Positions 1 to 12,200 of a DNA stretch of 64,000 nt are shown here, piece after piece. The DNA is from Hansfordia pulvinata. Its lineage: Eukaryota; Ascomycota; Sordariomycetes; Xylariales. The stretch is from positions 1,364,001 through 1,428,000 of the forward strand of contig BJKQ01000001.1 in NCBI GenBank assembly GCA_006538405.1. The letters are read 5' to 3'. The first letter of the stretch is position 1. Each line of letters opens with the position of its first letter. Below the pieces are notes generated by a model. That model ran no database searches. It saw nothing but the letters and a program-made list of their open reading frames with translations, and was not told the origin of the DNA. The position numbers were made by a program, and so were the translations under genes.

Positions 1-1286
1 GTCCTCATGGCGATCCATGCAGTGCAGCAGCGCCGTCAGCGGGAGGGCGGTCTCGGCGACGAGGTGGGAGGTGGCATACGGCGCCACGTCGGCGAAGGAG
101 AGAACACCGCGGGGCGCGAATATGAGCGAGATGGGGCGCCAGGCGTTGCGCACCGCGTCCGGGCTGGCGACGTCTGCTGGGAAGGGGCGCGGTAGCGAGG
201 AGGCGTTGTACGCGAGTGAGCGGAAGGACGAGGCGGATGGGGACAGAAGGCCCCCTCCTGACCCTTGTGGTATCTGGTTTCGCTGGTGCGACGAGGACGG
301 GCGCGTGTCTGCTGCTGATGCAGCGGGGAGCGATCCTGGCGCCGCCATGGCGGAGATGACGCGGGGGAAGCCGACGGGACGCGTTGGAGACGTGGGCGAC
401 GAAGGCGACGTGGCTGTCTGCGCTTGTTGGAGAGACGACGCCGAGCGGGCAGAGCGAAGGGACCGTGGCGATATCGGAGGCGAAGGCGGCGGGGCCATGA
501 GCGATCTACGGCTGCTGCCGACGAGCCTGGCTGGGCGTGTTGGTGGTGCCGTTGGGAGTCGCCAGGGGTCGGCGGCGGGGTGAGAAGTTTCTGCTGCATG
601 GCAGACAGAGCGATGTTCTGCGTCGAGGGCGGGCGGTAGGTGATGCCGATGGCGCCGTGCAAGTTGGCGTGTTGAGGGATGGCATTTCCGTTGTTGTGGT
701 TGTTGGTGCTGCTTCCGACGACACCGACTCCTCCGCTTGCACCGCCGCTCCGACGAGGACGACGCCCCTGTTTCTGCTGCTGTTGCCGTTGCTGCTGCTG
801 CTGGGGAATAAAGGCAATGGTGACCTCCCCTTTGCGCCCGCCGGCCGCGACGGGGGGTACGGGGATGCGAACGGCGGCATGGCGGCCGGTGTGGCGCGGG
901 TCCTCCCAGGGCTCGAGGGTGATGAGCCGGTCGGCGGCGGCGGCGGCGCCGTTGTTGTGTTGGTCGTCGCCGAGGAAATGCTTCCAGCTGCGGATGAGGC
1001 GGGCGGCGGCGGGCTCGGCGAGGATGACGGTGCGCTTGGGGCCGCCGGGGGGCAGGAGGCGGCGCAGGGTGGGCTCGTGGCAGTGGGGGCTGCGGTGCTG
1101 GCTGATGACGACGAGGTCGGGGGGCTGCTGGTCTGGCAGGTCGGCGAGGTCGGAGAGGCAGGGGTCGAGGAGGATGGTGAAGGGCTTCGGCGTGAGGGTC
1201 GAGCGCAGGGCCTCGGGGATGACGGGCTCGAGGGTGAGCAGGAACGAGGAGCCGGCGTTGTTGAGCTGCTTGACGGCGAGGGCCAT
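1..1286 (-). CDS. Metallo-beta-lactamase-fold domain protein, 3' truncated by window edge
   Basis: The start is the ATG at 1286 (MALAVKQLNN), because an in-frame upstream extension is Arg/Ser low complexity. The N-terminal half shows FTILLDPCLSD, then DLVVISQHRSPHCHEPTLRRL at the place of the metal-binding loop in fungal MBL-superfamily proteins, then LAEPAAARLIRSWKHF and VRIPVPP. A Gln/Arg-rich insert and GAIGITYRPPSTQ follow. The conserved C-terminal part (ISLIFAPRGVLSF, ATSHLVAETALPLTALLHC) is one base out of frame with the first half. The frame change lies near 495-515 and restoring one base joins the halves, although a small intron cannot be excluded. The gene runs off the left edge. Substrate unknown; members of this family are uncharacterised hydrolase-like proteins. 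Family assignment is from remembered homologues, so moderately sure. Confidence 0.65.
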
Positions 1287-3040
1287 GGCTCTGCCGCGTT
1301 GCCGCCCTCTGCCGCGGGGCGCGGTCGAGCTGGTTCGGCGTCGTAGCCGGGACCGACCTGACCGACCTGACCGACCTGACCGGGGGGTGGTTGCCTGGGT
1401 CTGGTAAGGTCTGGTGAGGTCTGGTGAGCTCAACCCAGCGGTGCTATTTCGCACTCAGCTCAGCTGTTCCGCCCAACTCAGCTGTTCCGCTCAGCTCAGC
1501 TTAAAGTTTACCTCAGGTAGGTAGCTCAGATCGCCGGGAAGGTGCGGTCAGTGCATGCACTCGGGTGAGAGGCAGGCGCGCTGGGCTGGGAAGGTGCTGG
1601 AGGGCGGGAAGGGAAGGTGTCGGGGGGCGGGAAGGTGCCGAAATGGCAGAATCCCAATGAATGGGCTTCCGGGTTTTCTCTCGGGCGTGGCGACGAAATG
1701 CGATGCGGTCGGTCGATTCTGGAGCCCCAACGCACGAAAGACGCTGCTGCTGCTGCTGCTGCGCTCGGCCCTCCCGGAAGCGAAAAGCAGCTTGCTCGCT
1801 TACCACCAGACGGGAGGAACATGGGATGGATGGACACAGGAGTGATGGGTGAGTGCTGTCGGGAGAGCTACGGACAACTACTACAACTACTACGCGCCCT
1901 CGGGCCTCTGGCCACTCGTACATGTAATTATGAGAGGCAGGGGAGCTACGAGTAGGTAGGTAAGGTAGTTAGTCTGTGCATCGCGACGGAGCAACGCCAG
2001 TGGGATAGCGCAGGCCGTGCTGCTTGGCTGCCAGACACCCATCAGGCTCGCTGATAACAGACTCGCAGGAGAGAAACAGATTGATCCGGACAGGCGTGCG
2101 CAATGCCGTCCCGGGGAAGCAGCGGCCCCTTTCGAGGAGAGGACAGGACAGGAGAGCCAAAGAAGGAGAGGGAATACAGGAATTCCGTGCGAGGCGACAA
2201 AGGATGCGTTATCCAGCCGTCGCGACGCTTGTGATACAAGCAGGTGAGACTCTGGCGACACTCGGCCTAGCTGCTCCAAGGATCGTCGTCGTGGGAAGAT
2301 GACACCCAAGATTGGGGTGGCCCTACGAGTTAGAGGAGTACATAGCTAATCAGTACGCGTAGGTAGGTAGGTAGGTACAGGGTCTCGTACGCGTCCACCT
2401 GCCGAGTGACGGCGATGAGCCTCTCGTGCCTCACCTGTATCTACATTTCCTTGATGAGAATGATTACCTACCAACCTACCTACCTTGCCCACCAGGTTAC
2501 CCTCTGTTATTGGTAAGGATTCAAGAGCTATGTAAGTATGTACAACCCCAGACAGTCATCCATCACTCGAGTCGCGAGCCGCAAGAGGCGGGGCGTACTC
2601 GCACCAACAGGGCCGGAGACCGACTCCCGGCGCGCGCGACGATAATCAATCGTGGCCACAGAGCCTCCTTCCTTCGCCCCCAAAATCAATGTGACAGACG
2701 GACTCGTAGGTAAAGGTACAGCAGGAGGAGGAGGAGGAGGGGGAGGGGACGGGGAGGAGGAGGAGGAGGAGTGGCAAAAGCGAAGGGCAAGAAACGCCCC
2801 TTTGCTTGATGTGTGGATGTACGCATCGTGATACTCGTCCCACCCCCCATCGCAGCAGTGGAGAGTGCAGCCTCAGGTCGCGTCTCACACCACGCGGGAC
2901 CCCGTCGACGCAGCAGTCCTGGCCGAATTGTGCAGCACCCGTTCCAAGACAGCATGCCACTGCCGGCGCCGGCGCCGAGCCGAGAGGCCAGGCCGCGTCT
3001 AATGAACTCACGTGCAATTTGTCAACTTGGGGAAAAGGGA

Positions 3041-3059
3041 GGGGGGGGGGGGGGGGGGG
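3041..3059. repeat. Poly-G run of 19
   Basis: Uninterrupted G run directly after GGAAAAGGGA, in gene-free DNA. Other runs in this region are A18 at 4644-4661, G16 at 11726-11741 and C22 at 12731-12752. Confidence 0.9.
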
Positions 3060-5625
3060 TTGGTTTTGCAATTTGGTCATCTTCATGCTCATGTCTGTGA
3101 CAAGATCCCATCTCGTCTTGCCGCTGCGCAACAGCCGGAGCAACCTGTGGGAGTATAGAATCGGGGCTTTGCGTCTCTGAGTAGCTTCCCAAGGCCCTCA
3201 TGGCAAGTGAATCCGCAATATCCCGCCGACTCGCCGTCATGAAAGGCAAACAAAGGCTGGTCGACCTTTGGCGAAATCCCCTCCCGAAGATCGCAGATGC
3301 CCGCCGCAATAGCAGCTCCAGACTTGAGCACGCTTACCTCCTCCCCCAATTTTCTGTTGTCCACCTCAAAGACCCCATCCCCACTGTTCCTATCAGCCGC
3401 GCCTCTGGGGAAAGAAGAGTCGAGTCTGGGATGGATCAAGATGGGACGGCGGATGGAGGGTGGAGGGGGTGGTGGGATGAGATGGGATGGGACCCCGGCG
3501 CCAGCCCGTCGCCGGTCGGAGGAGAGGGGGGACCCTTTCTCGAAGCACGATAGCGGCCGATCGCGTGCCAGCTTGACTCGGATCCCAACGCCGGGGCAGC
3601 TTAGGGGAGGGGGGGCGCCGCCCGCCAGCGGTAGTGTATCCGTTGTGATGCCTCTGGCCCACGTTCTTCTTAGGCGCGGGCGCCGTTGAGTTGAGGGATG
3701 GACCGCCGCCCCTTCACGCAGGGAGCACGTGGTGTCGCCGCCTCGTTATCCTCTCTCCGAGTCTCCGAGTCCCTCAAACCCCCAAATCGTCGTTTCGCCC
3801 GTGTGCCTGGAACAGGGAAAGGAAAGCTAACGTGGTAGGTCTCTAACTTGCGGCTCGCCTCAACGGCGCGCGGGCTCGACGCTGGTCGGGTTGTTGAGGT
3901 GCCGCCCCTGTTCCTGACTCGGCCGAGTAACCAAGGTAGGCGGTGATGGTGATGCCGAAGGCAATAGCGATGTAGGATCCTGACACTGCGCGCGGCGAGT
4001 GAAGGGGCCCCTCGCCGTCTCTCAGTCAGGTGCTGGGACAATGGGATGGCTATGGGGAGGGGGCGGCTGGGTCCTGTCAGCGGCTGGCGTGATGGAGGCT
4101 GGTGGGCCTGCTCATGTCGATGCTGCCGCTGCCGCCACGTCTGCTGCCGCTACTCCGTACACCGTCCGTCAGGCAGATGCGCGGCGGTCGAGCCGGCGAG
4201 ACACGTGCGGCGTTCGGTCGGTGATGAGCGCTCGGCGGGCTGAACGCCTCCCGCCCGCGAAGGGTGCCATATGTCAGGCAAGCTGGGCGGTGCGGTAGCT
4301 GGTATTTGCCATCTTTGGGATTGCTGGTCATCATTGCGATTGCTGCCGTGACTCTCAAGTTGATGAGGCTCTTCGTGTGCGGATGGCGCAGTGCCCTGGA
4401 TTCTCCAGATCCCACCATTTTGGCACAGCGGCGATTTCGAGATTTCGACGACGGCGCCGCCAGGGTCTTCGACCCGCCACGGACCCGGAGACGCGGTGCA
4501 TGTGCGCTCCCCTGCGGCAGTTCTCGTCGTTAGCTGTGCTCGTTCGTCGTCATTTCACCGCTTACGAGTATGAGCCAAGCCCATTACCCGCGTTTGCCGT
4601 CTACCGCTTCGCAGCCGGGGCCCAGTCGCCACCGAGGCGCGCGAAAAAAAAAAAAAAAAAAGCCAGACGCCGCGGGCTGCTGATGGTACCTACGTACGAG
4701 CGAGTACGGTCTGCCTGCAGACCTGCCAAAGGATGCGAGGGGCTGCTGGGCCTCACCAGAGCCACCTGGGCTTCTTGGCTAATGCAGCCGAACGGAGCAT
4801 GCGCTGAGGGGTGGCGATTGCAAGGCATTTCTCGAAGCTCGATGACCTGCAGGAAAAGAGCTCATGTGGGTAAGGCCGTGGGGTGGGAGGGAGGGAAAGG
4901 AAAGAAGCTCCCGCGCTGACCCCCCTCCTGGCCTCGCCGGCAGACGCCCTCACCACCACCACCACCATGCCAATGATCCGTCCTTGGCCGTGGTGATAAT
5001 TCGCAAACGCAGAGGAACCGCGCGGCCGGGCAGGGGGAGGGGCCGGAAAGATCAGACTTCAAGCCGGCACAGACCATCAAAGCCGGGCCCTCAGCCCACC
5101 CGTCGCATTGAGAGCCCGGGATCCAGGCACTATGCCTGCCACGAGGCGGGAAGCGCGAGACGCCTGGCCCGCGCCAGATCTGGGTAACTCGCAAGCCCCA
5201 GATCTGTAACCCTCCCCAGCCGGGACATCTGGAAATGGGTTTCTTGTCGGGGATGTCCCGTGTTTTCCCTGGCGCGCGTGCGGCGGCGGCGGCACTGGTG
5301 GTGGTGGTGGTGGCGGCGGTGCCCATGCGCAGGGCAGCTGGGCGCGAGAGGTTCGGGAGCTCGAAGCAGCTGTGCCCTGGTCCGTTGCTATTTCTGTATC
5401 AAGGGTTCCCACCCGTCGTCTCTGCCTGTGCCCGGGGCCTGGGGCGCACAGGAACCTGATCGCAGCGGCGCACGAGGAGGTCTGACGTGAGAAATACCTG
5501 ACGGAGCACTCCGCCAAAACGGCTGTCAGTCTACATGTACAACGTCACTCCAGCCGCAGTCGCACACCACACCGTTTCCTCGGTCTGCACCACCCGTTGA
5601 ACTGGAACGGTGACTGTACGGTTAC

Positions 5626-5955
5626 ATGGCTAGTGATACGGACTTGGAGGCTCGGAGCATGATGGATTCACTGGATTCTCGTGAAGTGGGGACGCCTTCT
5701 CATTACCTACGGCATCTACCTCTGGTTGAGATCCTGACTTGCGCTAAAGAGTCATTTGGCGACGGCGAAGCAAAAGATGGTGCTCAAACCCCAAACTCCG
5801 TGCCAAGGCCGGCTTCTGCCATGGAATTCTTCCGAGGGAGGAAGCACTTTTATCTGGAGCTGTTACCAATAGTGAACGATCACCCTGAATGCTTCAGGAA
5901 GTCGTGGTGTAGGTACGGCGTGGGCAAGGTGCGGCAGTCCCAAGCTTTGTCCTGA
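5626..5955 (+). other. Weak candidate small ORF, 109 codons
   Basis: An ATG-initiated frame inside the gene-poor region. Its DNA is less GC-rich and less repetitive than the surroundings, and the translation has balanced composition (for example HYLRHLPLVEILTCAKESF and KHFYLELLPIVNDHPECF). No domain, signal peptide or homologue is recognised and no splice partner is evident. It may be an isolated small gene, an exon fragment or chance. Confidence 0.2.
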
Positions 5956-6393
5956 GCGGGTGAGCGGCTTCAGGTTCCGCATGTGACGGATGTGATGTTC
6001 CGCCGCGGATTACGGAGGCAACGGTGGCACGTCAAGAATACGGAGAAGCCACCAAGTACCTACATACCTCCTTACTCGGACAAGTACTCGTACCTGCCAC
6101 GCGCGGTGGTCCACCGGGACTAACTGGACACAGCAGCTTACTGGCGCGGGCCTACGTCATTCCTGCACCCAGAGACCCTGAGAACACCTAGAGCTTGGCC
6201 CCCGTGCCATCCCGCAGCCCCTGTAGCCCCCCCCCCCACCCATCGTCTGGCTGGCGGGTTCGTCAGTGCTACGAGTCTGGTATGCTGGTGTCGAAGCTCG
6301 AAGGAGGGGTAGGAAGAAAGGATTGCTTGATTCGTCAATCCGCCACCCGGGGGCTCTCTGCACGCTACTTGCATTGGGACGGCTGAAGAGCTC

Positions 6394-6400
<7 letters not shown>

Positions 6401-6436
<36 letters not shown>
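6401..6436. repeat. (CAG)12 microsatellite
   Basis: Twelve uninterrupted CAG units in gene-free DNA. Related triplet runs in the same region are (CTG)7 at 7584-7604, (GTC)10 near 11994-12023 and a mixed CAC/CAG tract at about 12665-12716. Confidence 0.9.
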
Positions 6437-6438
<2 letters not shown>

Positions 6439-8048
6439 ACCACGGCTACCCCCGTCCACGGATTGCAAACGATTGGCAGTGCCAGTGCGCCCTGGCCTAA
6501 TAATATCGCCAATAAGCCCGGGTGGATGGGTTGCCTACTCGTACCTCCCCCCCGGGCTTGGTTAGGGAGGGAGGGGGTGTGTGCGCAGCACGCCTCGGGG
6601 CACGCCAGAAGACCTCGGCCGTGGGCTGAGAACCACCAAGGCTGTCGCTCCCCCGAGGACCCTCCCAGGGACGGACGATGCTGGCCTCGGGTTGGGAGCG
6701 GCCGACGCTGCTCGCTGAGGGTCATCATTATTACTGTTGATGACTCGAGTCAGAGGGGCCCGGCCAGCCTGGTGAGCTGGCCTCCCGCCCACTGAGGCAC
6801 TTTGTTTCGCTGCTTGCTCGTACGCCCCATGGTTGCTTGCTGGTGCCGACCTGCCTGCTTGTTTGCTGGCGCTTGCTCCCTGGCGGGCGCTCCGCTCCGC
6901 GACTGCGTGGCTGCTTGCCGACAAAGTGGGACGCCAGGTGGACTGAGAGGAGGGGAGACCTCATCTGATGACTCTGGAGCTTCGGTGGGTGGCCCCCTGG
7001 TGCTCATGGATGGCAGCTCGAGGTCTTGCGGGTGCCGCTGGACTGGCGACCACAGCAGTCAGGGCAGCCCGTCCAATCACCACCGCGAAGCTGATGAGAG
7101 ACAGAGAGCCGGGCAAGCTCCTGGCAGGGATTCCCAGAGGAGCTCCGGCCGCCTCCAACTCAGCGAACACCACGCTACGAGTACGCGCGGGGGAAGGGAC
7201 TTTTACTTGCACGCTGCGCGGGCCAAGGGAACATGGATGGACCGGCTGGGGTGGGTGTGTCGCGCATGGCGGTGCTTTCGGCTCGGTACCTCGAATCGGG
7301 TGCTGCTCTCGCCAGTTCCTCGACGCATGCCACATCCCCCTACCCCTTTTCGTACATTTTTTTCTTCTAATTCCCTCCAACACCAGCCCCGATACCCAGC
7401 GGCTGGCAGGCGAGTCCATACCCGCTTCTCGCGGTGCTGGGGTGGACTGTGGATGACCTTGTTAGTGCGTCGGCAAGAGGCCGAGGTGGACATTATGGCG
7501 GCAAAGGGGAAAAAAAAAATCGCAACAAGAAAAAACTCTGAAATACCCGCCCGTATAACCCCATCAAGCAGTCCCTGCTGGGGCTGCTGCTGCTGCTGCT
7601 GCTGACCGATGGTAATTAGAGCTAGGAGCTCCCGCATCCTGAGTGCTCCCTGCAAATCACGGCCTGGCCTGGCGTGTTGCATATCTGGTTACGGCACATG
7701 GTAGCGGCCAGTGGGATTGAGGCCGTAGAGTTGAGGTGCGAGTCGCAGCCAGATCTGACACGGCCAGTTGAGACATGATCCCAGACGTCATGACCGATTG
7801 GGATCGAGGAGGCTGCCCGCCCGACCCCTTTGAGCATCTACAAGGGGGCCAAAGACGAAAAGGGTGTTCCAGCCAGTCAGACGAGAAGAACATTCTGCTG
7901 ACCGACGCGATAGCAAAAAAAGTTGAGCTGGGGGGAGGGGGGCTTTGGCCAGTCGGAAGAGGAATCGTGAGGGGTGCCGAAGCTGGCGACAATAATCATC
8001 TCTTGGCCGGACGTCGCAACAAGCGCGCCAGTAAGAAAAGAAGAGCAT

Positions 8049-8070
8049 GAGAGAGAGAGAGAGAGAGAGA
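8049..8070. repeat. (GA)n dinucleotide repeat
   Basis: Eleven GA units followed by AAAAGAGAC. A similar GA tract lies at about 31541-31560. Tetranucleotide CTGA/TGAC repeats occur at about 8291-8307 and 11871-11896. Confidence 0.85.
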
Positions 8071-9180
8071 AAAAGAGACATGTACTCGTACCCGCACCTC
8101 ACCATCTCCAAATGCACATCCAATGTACCTCAGTTTGGTGCCTCGTCACTGGACAGCCGGGGCATGCCCTGTGACCAGGGGAGCAGGCATGTGATCTACC
8201 TAGCTCCGTCCCGCGTGGCGGTGGACGAACGCGAGGCAAAGCCAACCGGCCGGCCGGCGTCCAATTCCTACGAGTATGCCATACCAGCTGATTGACTGAC
8301 TGACTGACCTCCCTTTTTTTTTTCACTCTCTTTTCCCGCAGACGCAGCTCGCGCGCGCCCAGGGTCGAGGTTCCACTGAGGCAGCCTCTACCAACTAACG
8401 AGGTCGTTGTCTCTCGGGCAGGAAGAACCTCCCAGGTAGCCCATCCGTAAAGGAACCCCACGTCGGCCGGCGGCGCTCCGCGCTGCCGCGAGACCTCGGT
8501 ACACCAGGGCAATGCAATGCCACGAAGAACCTAGAGCCCGGATCAAGCTTCTTAACCGTTTCCGGCGGGGAGATGACAGCAAGATGGGAGCTGGGAGGAA
8601 GGGGCGACAGAGAAGAGGCGAGCAGGCCGGCCGGCCGGTCAGCCAGCCGTGTGCTCGTACGCCGTGCTACCAGTGCCGCCACACCAAGCCGGCACAGGTT
8701 CCCACTTGGGGCCGGAGAACCCCTCCAAGGAAGGCCTGTCACAGGTTGAAAGAGAAGCAGCCAGCCAAGCTCGGGGCAGCCAACTGCATGACAGCACGAC
8801 AGCACCCAGAGATGGGCCAATCCCACCCGTGCCAACGAGCGCTCGTATGGGTTTACTCGTACCTCTCCAGCTGGGAATGCCGGTACCTGAGAGACCCGAG
8901 TACCTAGGGGCCCAAGGGCCCTTGATCGTGGGCACTGCATAGTGCTTCGGGGCATGTGGTATCTTGCAGCCTCGGGTTTTCCCTTCAGCTACAAATACAT
9001 ACGGTATGTATCTACATATAGGTAGATTGGAAAGTGGCCAAAATGCCTTGTCTTGACAGGCTCACAGTGGCTCGTGTGAAGAAGGAGAGGCGCCTCTTGC
9101 GCTCGACACTGACAGTGGTGGCGCCGCCACAGCGACGCAAGAGGCAGCTTGAGATCATGGCCAGCTCTCGTGGGCACTGC

Positions 9181-9220
9181 GTACCTAGCTAAAAACGCCG
9201 TTTTTAGGTAAGTTAGGTAC
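9181..9220. repeat. Nested inverted repeat (hairpin)
   Basis: Inner arms CTAAAAACG (9189-9197) and CGTTTTTAG (9199-9207) are perfect complements around a single C. Outer arms GTACCTA (9181-9187) and TAGGTAC (9214-9220) also pair. No ORF is associated. Confidence 0.8.
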
Positions 9221-9252
9221 TTCATCTACATGGAGACGGCGTCCGAAGGATA

Positions 9253-9269
9253 CCGCACCTAAGGTGCGG
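9253..9269. repeat. Perfect 8+1+8 inverted repeat
   Basis: CCGCACCT, one A, then AGGTGCGG: a GC-rich perfect inverted repeat 33 bases after the previous hairpin. Function unknown. Confidence 0.8.
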
Positions 9270-12200
9270 GTGGATATGAACGGGTACACGAAGCACATTA
9301 CCGTGATTACCAACCGCCTTTGCGAGTACTCGTACCATCGCTCCGTACCTATGTATCCAGCACATGGATGCAAGGCATGGCAACGCATGGCACCCCGCAG
9401 CATTCACATGTGTTCGCATCCATAGCTCAAGTACAGAGTAGTAGGTACCGTAGCTGCTGCACCTTTGTAAGTGCTGGGTGAGCAACATGAAGGTCGGAAA
9501 CAAGTACAAGTCAGCTCGGGAAGCTTGCCCCGACGAAGTATGGATGTACCAAAACAGAGAGACCTACCCAACGGGCGAGCTTGGTGCGCATGAACCTCCA
9601 GCCACCTACAACTTATCACGTTCAACACCTGCCTCAAAACGGCACCGGCACAAAGACCGGGCGATGGACTGGAATCTCGGACCGCATCATTGAGTAACGG
9701 AGGCTTGTCGTGTCCCCCCTCCTCCCAGCTTCGCCGGCGCGCTATACTCGCCCGGGACGTGTCCAAGCTCTCGGGGGGTCACGCGATAGGCACGGCCGGT
9801 ACCTACTAGCTGGAGTATCTACTAGGTAGGTATTTTCGGTGCGCTGCATAACAGAAAGTACACCCAGTCGCGTCCATAGCTGAGCCCATAGGTGGTAGAG
9901 ACGGAGATATGGATACATGTATACGCGTATGGCTTGCGCACGTACCGGGCATGGCTGGACGGGCTTACGGGGCGGCCGACTCTTCGTCCAATGCTGGGTT
10001 CTTTGCTGGCAGACGAGGCGCCTTGTCGCAGCTTGAGCTGCCCTTGATCAACTTGCCGGCCTAGGAGGTTCCCCGCTGAGTGTCCCATAAGTCAGTCGAG
10101 TCTCGGCGGCGCCGCGGGGCTGTGGTCGAAGTGGTGTCGTCGATATACATGGCTTTCATGCTTCACCATCTATCTACCTACATGCCCATGTGAATGAAGT
10201 ACCGTGTCAGCTGGAAGTGATGCCCTGGTGGACGGGCAAGTCCCAGAGCCAGTTCGTGCCCCGCAATACATGTACTCACCACCCGCGGATAAAGGTAGAG
10301 AGCTGCCAGGTTGCCAAGCAAGAGCAGGTATCTTCCATGCGCCCAGTCCTGCAGCCGGGTGCTGCTTGTCTCTGAGACGGTTCGAGAGGGCGTCCCGATG
10401 ACTTCAAGGTTCAGCACGAGGATACGAGACCTCGAGACGACATAAGCTCTCCCGGGGCTGGGCACACCAGCTGATGCCCCGAGGGAAGCGGTAAGCGCTC
10501 AGTCGGTAGACGCATCATCATCATCGTCTGTAGGGACAGAAGCGCAGGCATAAGCACAAGCTCAAGCACAAGCAGAGGTTGAGCATTCCCGTGCTGTCCG
10601 CCCCCTTGAACACAACTCACCTACCCTCGTACGCACACCCCTCCGAAGTACCCAACTCGTTACCTCTGCCGTAAGTAAGAGCTGGAGCAGGCGTCGGGTG
10701 CCGCGAGTACTCGTACCAGGGCCTACATCCAAATGCGGGAGTGGGTATGTACCTCCTGTGCTCGCACCTCCGCAAGATATGTACATGCAGGCCCGATGAT
10801 CCTCGATCGAGTCAGAAAGGAAGCTCGCCGTTCCATCATCGAGGGTGCCCGCCGACCCCCCCTCCCCCCTGCGGCCAATAGGAACGCCCTATCCGTCTCC
10901 TTCGGGTGCTGGCGGTGCCCGCTGGCCTGTGTCTCTCCCTGCCCCAGTAGGTATCCCAGCACGGCAGCTACGAGTACAGCTGCCACGAGATTAGGTACCT
11001 ACTTGTACGCAGGCGTCGCAGGGCAGTAGGTTCGGCTGTATGACTTTTACGAACGGCCGGCCCTGCTTTTTAGCTCCCTGTTCCTGGCCAATCCTATGGC
11101 GCCCAGCTTGCATTCCTGTCGTGCCGCAGCCAAAGCCCGGGTCAGGGGAGGAAAGTGATGTGAGGATGCTCGCTCGAGGCAAGCAAGCTACTACGGCTAC
11201 CTACCCACCCACGCGTGCAGGTGAAGACGGACAGGGCAGGAAAGGCAAGGAGGAGCTGCGACGCTTCTTCCCCTCTCCCCCCTCTCCTTCGTTCTATTAT
11301 GAGCACCTCGTTCGTCAACCCCGCCGCCGTCGCCAGGGTGGCTCGGGATCAGGTGGGAAGAGGGGACGCAGCTAGCCGGCAGCGCGCCTTTGTCTGCCCC
11401 CGTCGGTCGCTGACGCTTCTCTTCCCCTGTGGGAGACGACGGTTCCAGGTTAGCTCCAGGCCACGTCCCTGGGCTGGCTGGGTTCAAGCTCCGGCGGTGC
11501 GGTTCTGCGACCGATGAACTGGGCCCTCGGACGGCCCAGGGTCGGGTGTGTGAGTGTGTGAGGGCGATTGTGAGGTGGCAAGTACCGCGGGCGTGTTTCC
11601 TGCCGGTCCCTACTCGTAAAGTGCGCAAGTGCGTGCATGAGCGATGAGTGCAGGTCTGGAGTATCATGGATGTCTGAAAGTGTCTGCACGAGCACATGTG
11701 GGTGTTCCAGTGATCCAGCAAAGAAGGGGGGGGGGGGGGGGCGGCTTGCGTAAGGTATGCCCAACGGGGCATGCGACGATGTGAGGTGCCTTTCTTTCCG
11801 AAGACGTAGCAGCTGTCTGCTTTGAGGCACGCCCTGTGGCGTTACGTGTGCTCGGATCGACCAGTTTTCTGACTGACTGACTGACTGACTGACTGACACA
11901 CACTGGCGGAGCGCAAAGGAGGCGTCAAAGAGAGGAGTTAAGACGCCCCCATGAGGGCTGTCGCCGGCCGGGAGTCGGACTCGGGGCGTCCCAGTCGTCG
12001 TCGTCGTCGTCGTCGTCGTCGTCCATCGGGAGTCTCCAGTCCCCCAGCAAGCCTCCTCTTGGTCGTGCTCCGTCCCGTCCCATCCCATCTGATCCCATCC
12101 TATCCTATCGTATCCTACCTGTCCCATCCCGTCGTCTTGTCGTGTCTTGCCCAGTCCTATCCTGGCTTATCTCGTCCTAGCACTCCCTACCTTATTGACC

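Noticed and set aside
537..1407. Long plus-strand frames over the MBL gene
   Set aside because: They are antisense to a recognised protein and consist of Gly/Val/Arg-rich composition produced by its codon bias.
11871..12023. CTGA and GTC tandem repeats as a possible CRISPR-like or satellite array
   Set aside because: Units are 3-4 bases with no spacers; simple microsatellites.
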